From contig OX457028.1 of NCBI GenBank assembly GCA_949752745.1, forward strand, positions 3,750,952 to 3,814,951: a stretch of 64,000 nucleotides of DNA. Reading direction: 5' to 3'. The notes under the pieces were generated by a model, which saw only the letters and a list, made by a program, of their open reading frames with translations, made no database searches and was not told where the DNA came from. Position 1 is the first letter of the stretch, and every line of letters starts with the position of its first letter. Shown here piece by piece: positions 56,696 through 64,000 of the stretch. The translations under genes and the position numbers were made by a program. Source of the stretch: Protula sp. h YS-2021. Lineage: Eukaryota; Annelida; Polychaeta; Sabellida; Serpulidae.

Positions 56696-56950
56696 TTATT
56701 TACAAACACAGTCATTTTTCAATACATTCATGAATGCATGCCATTCATTAGAATCTAAATTGATATAGGTATCATAGACATTACATCCACGTTTGTAAAT
56801 GCTATGAAAGCTGACATAACACACGTCACAAAACTTTATCACTTTCACAGTAACATGTTCAGACAGTTTCAGTTCATATCCTTCTTCATTTATGTCAATG
56901 TCCATCACAGGCATATGTTGTGTCAACTCAATGGATTTGGTGCCCCGCAT
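56696..56950 (-). CDS. PC4-like small protein H
   Basis: 84 aa from the in-frame ATG at 56950; the frame is open upstream to 57,091, overlapping protein G in another frame, so an N-terminal extension or frame switch is possible. The C-terminal part VTVKVIKF, CYVSFHSIY, then YDTYINLDSNEWHAFMNVL matches protein G (VRVTENGLDVFVQFRQY...ITLSTVEWNVLLQAL) and the second domain of the 48,242 gene. Role unknown; ssDNA binding is inferred. Confidence 0.5.
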   Translation of the reverse strand: MRGTKSIELTQHMPVMDIDINEEGYELKLSEHVTVKVIKFCDVCYVSFHSIYKRGCNVYDTYINLDSNEWHAFMNVLKNDCVCK

Positions 56951-56975
56951 AAGCCATATTTCTGTTTCTTTGAAT

Positions 56976-57317
56976 TCAAGCGTCAGGTTCTTTCCAATCC
57001 AATGCTTGCAACAGCACGTTCCATTCCACTGTGCTGAGGGTGATGTAGTCATAGTTTTCTGTAAGCTCGTCATATTGGCGAAATTGTACAAACACGTCTA
57101 GACCGTTCTCAGTCACACGCACTTCTAATTCATTTGAGACTGCTAGGAGAAAGCCGGGTATTCTAAACTTGTCTAGGTGATCCTTCAACACGGATTGGTC
57201 ATCAAGTGATAGGACGAGATACTGTCCAAAATGTCTTAGCACAATGTCATCATATTCGTTTCTCAGATATGAGAATCCATGCTTAATTGGTTTATATTCC
57301 GATAAAAAGTCTTCCAT
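56976..57317 (-). CDS. PC4-like small protein G
   Basis: 113 aa from the ATG at 57317. Two similar segments: IVLRHFGQYLVLSLDDQSVL, and LEVRVTENGLDVFVQFRQY followed by YITLSTVEWNVLLQALDW. Same strand-strand-W-helix pattern as neighbours F and H. Acidic. Function not known. Confidence 0.55.
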   Translation of the reverse strand: MEDFLSEYKPIKHGFSYLRNEYDDIVLRHFGQYLVLSLDDQSVLKDHLDKFRIPGFLLAVSNELEVRVTENGLDVFVQFRQYDELTENYDYITLSTVEWNVLLQALDWKEPDA

Positions 57318-57371
57318 CTCGTTCAACAGTCAGATGAACTATGAGCTGTCTCCTTGTCTGCAAAGACGTTT

Positions 57372-57743
57372 TTATGCTCGCAAGATGGTGAAGAGTGGAT
57401 GTTGTATCGCTTCTAGGAATCGTAAGACTGCGCGCCAGTTCTTGATATCAAAGAGGATCAAATCTGTATATGGTGTATCTGGCACAACTCCCTTATAATA
57501 CTTTGGATAATCCTGTAAAAGATTTCTACAGATTTCTACACGTATGTTAGAATCATATTCAGCTACCGTCACTTCCACTTTATTTTCAAGTCTACGTTTA
57601 AACCCAGGTTCAAGTGGTATGTTTTTAAAGTCTTTCCACACTTCAGGTTTAAACCGATGATAACTTGTCTTAGAATCTAGTATCACTTCATTCCTCTCAT
57701 TTACAGTAAGGTAAACACCACCGTTCAGCATGAGTGCATTCAT
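57372..57743 (-). CDS. PC4-like small protein F
   Basis: 123 aa from the ATG at 57743, 12 bp after the PC4 gene stop, so co-transcription is likely. Segments SYHRFKPEVWKDFKNIPL, VEVTVAEYDSNIRVEICRNL and LILFDIKNWRAVLRFLEAI follow the same repeated pattern as G, H and the 48,242 protein. No catalytic motif is seen. Confidence 0.55.
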   Translation of the reverse strand: MNALMLNGGVYLTVNERNEVILDSKTSYHRFKPEVWKDFKNIPLEPGFKRRLENKVEVTVAEYDSNIRVEICRNLLQDYPKYYKGVVPDTPYTDLILFDIKNWRAVLRFLEAIQHPLFTILRA

Positions 57744-57755
57744 GTTTTTACCTTG

Positions 57756-58109
57756 TTATGAGCCACCTTCTTGTCTACGAAGCCTTTTATCCACTTCTTT
57801 CACCTGCTTCTTCATCATTTTCCATTCAGGTATTGTCAGCAAAATTCCCTTTTTCGTCGGACGGTTTTTTCCAGTCCCCTCATCTCTGAGGTATTTGCGA
57901 ATGTTTACCACACCTTCATTACTTTGTTTCATAATCTTGATATACTTTCCATTGCCGAGAGAAAGCATTCCATCCCACGACTGTGGTGTTGGTACCGTCG
58001 TCTCCACTTTTAATTTCTTGATGGTATTGTCAGAATGTTTCACATTCATGTCTTTGACTGTATCAGCAAGAGTATCCATATCCGTTGTTGCAGATCTTTT
58101 CCGATTCAT
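57756..58109 (-). CDS. PC4/SUB1-like ssDNA-binding protein
   Basis: 117 aa. After a charged N-terminus (NRKRSATTDMD), residues 47-112 form a PC4 domain: GNGKYIKIMK, VVNIRKYLRDEG, TKKGILLTIPEWKMMKKQV. PC4 binds single-stranded and melted DNA and affects transcription and repair. Here it could serve strand-displacement replication by the neighbouring protein-primed polymerase, or late transcription (inference). TATA box on the minus strand at 58171-58164, 55 bp upstream, overlaps the polymerase stop codon. A related gene sits in the decayed element at 30,243. Confidence 0.82.
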   Translation of the reverse strand: MNRKRSATTDMDTLADTVKDMNVKHSDNTIKKLKVETTVPTPQSWDGMLSLGNGKYIKIMKQSNEGVVNIRKYLRDEGTGKNRPTKKGILLTIPEWKMMKKQVKEVDKRLRRQEGGS

Positions 58110-58163
58110 GTTGACGCTTCAGTGTTCACACCTCAACTAACTCTAAAGTTGAAGTGTCTCCCC

Positions 58164-58171
58164 CTTATATA
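58164..58171 (-). promoter_or_regulatory. TATA box of the PC4 gene, overlapping the polymerase stop
   Basis: Read on the minus strand, tatataag spans the last sense codon ATA and the TAA stop of the polymerase and continues into gggggag. It is 55 bp before the PC4 ATG at 58109. Confidence 0.6.
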
Positions 58172-61100
58172 CTGTAATGCCCATGCGCCAAAGTGGAATA
58201 GCCATCACTCATCACATATCGCTTGTCATCAAAGGGAGAGAGAGCCACTTTCCTCAACTTCTCCGAGAAGATCTGGTGGTCATGACTTCGAATGATGTGC
58301 CCTGTGGTTATCGTTTGCGTTTGGTTGAACAAACTGTCTCTATACTGCTGATGTTTCATCCGTCTTTGACATGCGCGAGTGATACCTTTAGCCGTACGTT
58401 TTTCTTTCCCACCATATATCATACTATACATTTTCGGTCGAAGTCCAACAAACTCTTCAATGGGAATGCCCGCCGTCTCATCTTTCATTTTCCCAAGCAC
58501 TTTCTTGTTCACGTTGGAATGCAGGAAATGATCTGGGGGATAGTCACTTGTGTCGAACAAGTCGGTATCTTCCTGCATGTCTTTGTAGATATCATCCGTT
58601 TCTATGTCATAACATAGACTGTCGGTGTCGCTGAACAACAGCTTGGCGTTGGGATACTTGGTCATGATGTAGTTGTAATGAAAGTGAAACATGAGCACTT
58701 TGCTGAGGTCGAGAATGGTGAAACCGACTTGAATGGGTTTATCCAGAAGCAGATCCACTTTGCGCAAATGTACCGCGGTTAAATCTTCGTTGAAAATTCT
58801 AAATTTGTGGAAGGAAGGTTTGGCCACAAGTTTCTTGAACCGCTTTTCTTTGTGAACAAGTTCCACATTCATGCGTTTTCTCACATTTTCCATGGTTTTG
58901 CCAAACACAGAGTTGTTCATCAATTTGAAGAAGTCTTTCTCAAACGGGTTCTTGGCCAACTTTCTCTTTTCCGTGTTCAAGGAGATGTATTTTGCCAACC
59001 ATTTGCTCTGTGCAAACATGATGGCACGATGCACCTTCGTGACTTTCAATCCCAGTGAGACATATTGCTGTAAATTTCTATAATGAAGTACATATTTCTT
59101 CTTGTCACACAAGTTGGGAATGAGCTTTTCACTAGGCTTGCCTTTCATGTTTAGATCTTTCCGTAGCTTCTGACTATGCTCTGATAATTCTCCCACTTTC
59201 ACACATTTCCGTTCTGGAGCCACTGGATAGTGATTATGATGATCATGGATTGAATATGGGTATTCCAAATCCACTTCTAAAATGTATCCAATCTCATCAT
59301 CTTCATCCACATCCATAAAGTCAATGGATTCTGGCTCGCTCACCCACATAAATCCACTTTCCGGCATGCTTTGTGACATGGCCCAGCCATACAAGTTGTT
59401 TGCATCCAGGTACGTCAAGTAGTTGGTTGGTTTCGTGGGATCGTAATCTGCTACGTAGGGGTTATTTGCTTTTGCATACTTGTGTGTGATGACAGATATT
59501 CCTCCCCGTAGACCTTGTTCAACCATTTGGTACATGTCAATGTCGTTGATCAATTCCAATTTCACCTTTGTCGCTTTTAACATGGCATCCCACGACAGTC
59601 CTGGCGCTGTATAGTAGTGAGCAGGATCTAATTCATACGTGTTGAGACATACGTGACGAAAGTTTTCAAACACGTCAGCCAGCAACAACACATCTGATTT
59701 TAGGTATAGGTCTTGGTATTCACCAAATGTAGTACAGTGGAATGTCTCCCACACCTTCTGCGCATGCGCATAATCCTCATCGCTAATGTCTTCTTCACTG
59801 AGCAGACTGTAAAACTTGTCCTTGGACGGCAGTTGTGTTTCAGCAAACTTGGATGGTTCATCCACGTAGTCATATGGGTACACTCCCTTTCTCAACAGTA
59901 AATCTTGTTGGTCACTATCGTGAATGTGTGACGTCATGTTATAAAAGTTATCTTTCCCTTCTGCTGCCAGGTTGGAAACCAACTTCTGTAGAGAAGTACT
60001 CATGAACTGATAACTGTCCGTAAATTTCAGATTGCTCATGGTGAATGCAATATATTTCTCAACAGTGTTGGGAATGACTGTAATTGTCTCATTTTTGAAC
60101 TTTCCAATTTCTTCCATGATCAAATGGCTGTCATAGCCTCGTAAATTGTGGAAAAAGACAGGAATGATGAAAGAATCTTTCACATCCTGCTGATCCTTTC
60201 GAAGTCGAAATTGTAAATTGCATTGACTATGTGCAGCTCCGCGGTATTTACCATTGATATGGTCATGATCTCTCACATGATCTGCTCCTAGAGGCTCATG
60301 ACAAATGTAACAATCTGTGGCGTTCTTATAATGCTCTTCATCTTCATGAGTCATCACCATTTTCTTTTTCTGTTGTAAACCATGCACAATACGATCACGC
60401 TCATTCACCATATGGTCTAAAAAGACTTTCACAGCATTATCTCCTCGATACACGACTGGAGCACGTGTATCATACTGGCTGACAACCACATAGGCGAAGC
60501 TGTTTGGACGATGATGTTGATACTTGTCTCCTTTATGCTTTTTCGTGAAACATTCAAAGTCTGCATAAATGACAAACGGCGCTCGCTGTTGTTTGGCTAC
60601 ATTCTTGAACTTGATGAAAGGTTTCTTGGGGAATGATAAACGTTGTGCTCCATGCTTGCCACACACTTCACGATGCTTGTCTAACAGATCTTGTCGCCTA
60701 AACCCGTGAAGACAGTTGAAACAATAAAAAGCTGCAGCCTTATGCTTTGATCGATAAGCCATCAGTCTGCTGAAATTCTTGATGAGGCAGAAATGTCTTG
60801 TCTTGTCATTGCTAATCAAAAGTAAGTTGATTTCTCTGGCGCTGGTGTTTCGGCTGAGTTGTATGGGAACAACTACATCATGTTCATATCCAAACACGTT
60901 AATGGACACATCATTCTCCTTTTCAAACTTTGGAATGTCTGTAATCGGTGTTGGAAATGTCATGCCTTCCACCTTCAATTCGTTCTCAAATAGCTTGTAT
61001 TGATGTACACGCTCTGGGTTTACATTTGTTGAAGGGTGAAGGTGAGCCAATACAGACCATAAGAAGCACTTGTTGTCTTTATTCTGAATGTTTAACACAC

Positions 61101-61746
61101 CTTTTGTACTCTTTACTTTCTTCGGTAGTGGGATAAAACTGCTCGCTTCCAGTGGCGCTGACGTAGCTGTATGTACTTCAATGAATAATATGTTATCCAA
61201 CACCCAGCCAGAACCTTGTCGCTCATGTTCATCAAACCTGGTAAATAATTCTTTATAGGCTTCTGGCAAGTCCTTCTCAATATCTGTTGGATTTTATGCT
61301 GCATATGTTGGACTACTGATGAAGGCATTATCCACCTGTTCTACCATCACGCCTTCAACATTTGGTGTCATTTTCTTGAAGCGTGCATGTACCACAAAGT
61401 ACCATTTCATGCCATGGTTTAATGTTTCTAACAAATGTCTCTTGATTCTATTCTCTTGTTGTCGCATTTCAAGTAGCAAATCTGATCCATCCTCAGGCTC
61501 AAACCGTCTTTCCTGCGCGTTTTCACCAAGACTCACTCCTCTGCCTCTGCCTACTTGTCCCGTCTCTTTCTTTCTTTGTTCTTCATGAGACACATTTTCC
61601 ATCTCAGCACATGCATGTGTCTCAAATGCATCCAAAGATGAAAATATCTTGGCGCATTTACAGCAGAGGACTGGATCAGGTCTTTCAACACCATCTTGTA
61701 CGGTCTTTCGTCTCTTTCGTCTCAATCTGCTCAACAAGCTCTTCAT
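58165..61746 (-). pseudogene. Polinton protein-primed family B DNA polymerase, interrupted
   Basis: Replicates the element. Counting from the codon at 61269, motifs are Exo I IYADFECF (D237, E239), Exo II FHNLRGYDSHLI (D380), Exo III YLKSDVLLLAD (Y522, D526), Pol A YLDANNLYGWAM (D622), Pol B KLMNNSVFGKT (K782-G790), Pol C FSDTDSLCYD (D881, D883) and KMY (946-948). All catalytic residues are present. An HNH/endonuclease VII-like zinc segment CYICHEPL...VRDHDHINGKYRGAAH lies at 320-350 between Exo I and II. Upstream, the same frame from the ATG at 61746 has a zinc finger CCKCAKIFSSLDAFETHAC, but a TAA at 61294-61296 (codon 151) splits it from the polymerase body. A further finger lies in another frame just upstream. 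Confidence 0.92.
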
Positions 61747-61843
61747 GAGCACGTTTCATCCTAGCTGGTTTGCATGTATGTGCCACGAACACTTCCAGAG
61801 ATGGAAATGTCACATCACAATCATGACAGTAGACTGGTGCCAT
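61685..61843 (-). CDS. N-terminal zinc-finger frame of the polymerase locus
   Basis: 52-aa frame from the ATG at 61843 (acgatgg). MAPVYCHDCDVTFPSLEVFV then AHTC forms a C2HC finger very like the CCKCAKIFSSLDAFETHAC finger in the next frame. It overlaps that frame by about 60 bp. Either a frameshift split a two-finger N-terminus, or it is a separate small protein. A TATA box on the minus strand lies at 61910-61904. Confidence 0.5.
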   Translation of the reverse strand: MAPVYCHDCDVTFPSLEVFVAHTCKPARMKRAHEELVEQIETKETKDRTRWC

Positions 61844-61903
61844 CGTTGTTGCTCTTGCTGTTGCTAGAACTGAAATGAAGTAAAATACACGTTTCACTCT
61901 TCC

Positions 61904-61910
61904 TTTTATA
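61904..61910 (-). promoter_or_regulatory. TATA box of the polymerase locus (right arm)
   Basis: Read on the minus strand, tataaaaggaagagtga is identical to the left-arm promoter at 47695. It is about 61 bp before the ATG at 61843. An acceptor-like cttcatttcag lies between them, so a spliced leader from the TIR could also join here. Confidence 0.65.
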
Positions 61911-62399
61911 CCACTTCAATGGTGTGTTAACTCAGCAGAATGTATCACTAGTTGACTAGTTGACATGTTTCACTCATGCTTTTATTCTACTTCCATGTAA
62001 TCAAAATCTGGTGTGTAACTTTTCAAACTTGCTCAAAAATGTTAAAATTGCTGACTCAGCAGAATTTTACTTGTGTATATGAATGTCTCACTTACAGTTG
62101 TGAAGTTGTACAGCTGCACTGCTACACAGCAGAGACATCTAGCGGTGAAGTTAAATGGTCTGCCAAATGGTATTCATCCGCGAAGAAGCATCGTAAACCA
62201 ATGGTGAAATGTTCATGTAAATCAGTCAACTATAATGAAAGTTATCACAATTTTGAGTTAAAATGACGGTAAATATGCATACAGCACGCTGCGCAAATAG
62301 CCTATGACTACTTTATAACAAAAGTTTACATAAAACTGAATCAAACAGTGAAATTTTCATATAAATCGACCAAGTATAACGAAAGGTATTGTTTTACAA

Positions 62400-62890
62400 A
62401 GTTTCAATTAAGCAAATAACCAAAGTTTGTTTACAAAGTTTGTTTACAAAGTTTGTTTACAAAGTTTGTTTACAAATTTTCAATAATGTAAATAAGTCAA
62501 GTTTGTTTACAAAGTTTGCTTACAAATTTTGTTTATAAAGTTTGTTTACAAATTTTGTTTATAAAGTTTGTTTACAAAGTTTGTTTTACAAATTTTGTTT
62601 ATAAAATTTGTTTACAAAGTTTGTTTACAAATTTTATTTATAAAGTTTGTTTATAAAGTTTGTTTACAAAGTTTGTTTACAAATTTTGTTTACAAAGTTT
62701 GTTTACAAATTTTCAATTATGTAAATAAGTCAAGTTTGTTTACAAAGTTTGTTTACAAATTTTGTTTATAAAGTTTGTTTACACAGTTTGTTTACAAACT
62801 TTCAATTATGCAAATAACTAAAGTTTGTTTACAAAGTTTGTTTACAAAGTTTGTTTACAAAGTTTGTTTGCAAATAACTAAAGTTCACTT
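62400..62890. repeat. TTTGTTTACAAA short tandem array inside the right TIR
   Basis: About 490 bp of aaagtttgtttacaaa and aattttgtttataaa units, absent from the left TIR. Each unit carries tgtttac, a core of forkhead-factor sites. The related unit ctatttacaaa repeats at 56,440-56,700. Confidence 0.85.
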
Positions 62891-63298
62891 TTTATTTATA
62901 AAGTTTCAATAAACACTTACCGAAATAGTTGTCACTGGATGCCATCCCTGGATCTGATGTGATCCAATTGTAGTGTGTAACTCTTGCTCCACTTACCGAC
63001 TGTCACTGCTGTATGCTCATCCCTTATATACCCCTCTGATGGAACTGAAGCTGACTTGACAGAATGTTGCTCGCCTAGGGGGGGGGGGGGGAGGAGGTCA
63101 TCACTTTTTAGGGTCTGTTGCCGGGGGGGAGGAGGTCATCACTTTTTAGGGTCTGTTGCCGGGGGGGGGGGGGGGTCGGTCCATAGTATGTCCTGAGGGG
63201 GGGGGTCATCACTTTTTATGGTCTGTTGCCGATTGGCAGCCGGCTTCATTGACTTCGCCGATGATAGCCAGAACACCCTAGCAAGCCACCACACAGCA

Positions 63299-63587
63299 TG
63301 ACGTCATCATGACGTCATTATGACGTCATGGATGGCCGCGCCTATCCTAACGCTTCCTTACCATGACGTCACTTCCGCTCCAGACAGCACTTCCGGTCCA
63401 GACATGATGACGTCACTTCCAGACATGATGACGTCACTTCCGCTCCAGACAGCACTTCCGCTCCAGACGCTATGACGTCACTTCCAGACATGATGACGTC
63501 ACTTCCGGTCCAGACAGCACTTCCGGTCCAGACGCTATGACGTCACTTCCAGACATGATGACGTCACTTCCAGACAGTATGACGTCA
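63299..63587. promoter_or_regulatory. Cluster of CRE and ETS-like sites, right TIR
   Basis: Eleven TGACGTCA sites occur: 63299, 63310, 63321, 63364, 63408, 63429, 63473, 63494, 63538, 63559 and 63580. They alternate with cacttccgctcc or cacttccggtcc. The order mirrors the left TIR with extra units. Confidence 0.7.
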
Positions 63588-63621
63588 CAAAGTGCAGAAG
63601 AACCCCCCTTTTCACCCTACT

Positions 63622-63627
63622 AGGGAC
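63622..63627. repeat. Right 6-bp target site duplication of the Polinton (AGGGAC)
   Basis: Exact copy of the left duplication at 46605-46610, directly after the right terminus caccctact. Confidence 0.95.
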
Positions 63628-64000
63628 GCTGCTTTGATTTCTAGTTGCAACCTATTCGCAACGTTGATTAGACGTCAGCTAATCGACGCCTATCTAATGT
63701 CGGCAGGTAGACTTTGTTTCGACTTGTAAACTCAACTAAAACCTGACGTTGATCGGACGTCGGGTGCGATCTCTATCCAACGTTAATATAACGTCACAAT
63801 CTTTAATAAGGACTACAGGGTATAACCCGGTAAATATGGGTTGTCTCAACCTCATTTCCTAATTTATTTAGTCATTTCTGAATGAAAATTACTCTATTTT
63901 TAACGCAATTTGGCACTGTGTGTGGACAGAGTATGGTTCCAAAATGATCTCTTTCTTCGCCTTTTAAGACACTCGTGATAACACATATGATAACACATGA
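63628..64000. other. Right flank of the Polinton, ACGT-rich repeat entering the window
   Basis: Sequence such as attagacgtcagctaatcga and gttgatcggacgtcgggtg resembles the ACGT-rich palindromic style of the 22.5-24.2 kb transposon. The left flank (46,565-46,604, caacgtcgcc, gcgacgtcgg) is similar. The Polinton may have landed in such a repeat. No gene is seen. Confidence 0.35.

Larger units (their letters stand above)
46611..63621. mobile_element. 17.0-kb Polinton/Maverick (adintovirus-like) element, both ends present
   Basis: The element is 17,011 bp, begins agtagggtg and ends with its complement caccctact, with long diverged TIRs and a perfect 6-bp target duplication. It carries the defining Polinton set: retroviral-type integrase with chromodomain, packaging ATPase, adenain-like protease, penton-like minor capsid, hexon-like major capsid and protein-primed polymerase B. 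Genes on the left two thirds run plus, those on the right third run minus, converging near 56.4 kb. Integrase, ATPase, polymerase and one small gene carry breaks, so this copy is predicted to be defective on its own. Confidence 0.97.
61919..63621 (-). repeat. Right terminal inverted repeat (expanded)
   Basis: The reverse complement of this segment follows the left TIR module by module, from the terminus to the tgctgagtcagca and tgctgagttaaca sites. It is about 0.65 kb longer, mainly from the 62,400-62,890 TTTGTTTAC array and extra tgacgtca/cggaagtg units near the end. Similarity continues to the promoter: tataaaaggaagagtga occurs in both arms. Confidence 0.85.

Noticed and set aside
58177..59901. 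Several plus-strand open frames across the polymerase gene
   Set aside because: Antisense shadows of the polymerase B coding frame.

Overview
This is eukaryotic nuclear DNA. Genes are split by GT-AG introns, intergenic DNA is AT-rich and full of (CT)n, (TA)n and poly-C/G tracts, and minisatellites are abundant. The two recognisable host genes (a CILP-like secreted protein and an SLC27-type fatty-acid transporter/acyl-CoA synthetase), with a metazoan Polinton, suggest an aquatic invertebrate, most likely a mollusc or other lophotrochozoan. The species is an inference.

Layout. About 1-4.4 kb: exons of a CILP-like gene (+), 5' partial, with no certain 3' end. 4.4-15.6 kb: no recognised gene; arrays of roughly 68, 19-20, 11, 20 and 30 bp units and AT-rich degenerate repeats. 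15.9-26.1 kb: a complete 11-exon SLC27/FATP gene (+) predicted to encode 616 aa, with introns holding minisatellites and a 1.72-kb inverted-repeat transposon. 26.1-28.2 kb: (CT)n and a dispersed repeat. 28.2-31.8 kb: a decayed second Polinton-like element keeping a PC4-domain gene and a zinc-finger/acidic gene. 31.8-46.6 kb: mostly gene-poor, with several minisatellites including a 3-kb array of 39-bp units, and one or two unassigned open frames.

46,611-63,621: a 17.0-kb Polinton/Maverick (adintovirus-like) element with both ends present. It begins AG, has long terminal inverted repeats (TIRs), and is flanked by a perfect 6-bp target duplication AGGGAC. The plus-strand left arm carries four small related proteins, a two-domain PC4-like/zinc protein and a NADAR (YbiA-like) protein. 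Then come integrase, packaging ATPase, small virion-type proteins, penton-like minor capsid, major capsid and adenain-like protease. The minus-strand right arm carries a zinc-finger plus protein-primed DNA polymerase B locus, a PC4-domain protein and three more PC4-like proteins. Capsid, protease, NADAR and PC4 genes are open. Integrase (frameshift), ATPase (amber stop), polymerase (stop plus frame switch) and one small gene (frameshift) are broken, so this copy looks recently inserted and now inactive.

Working together: in the family, integrase and polymerase copy and insert the element, while ATPase, capsid proteins and protease would build virions. The less familiar parts are the accessory genes (NADAR, an expanded PC4-like set, the MD..F family) and the TIRs, which carry dense ETS/CRE-type sites, Maf/AP-1 palindromes and TATA boxes pointing inward.
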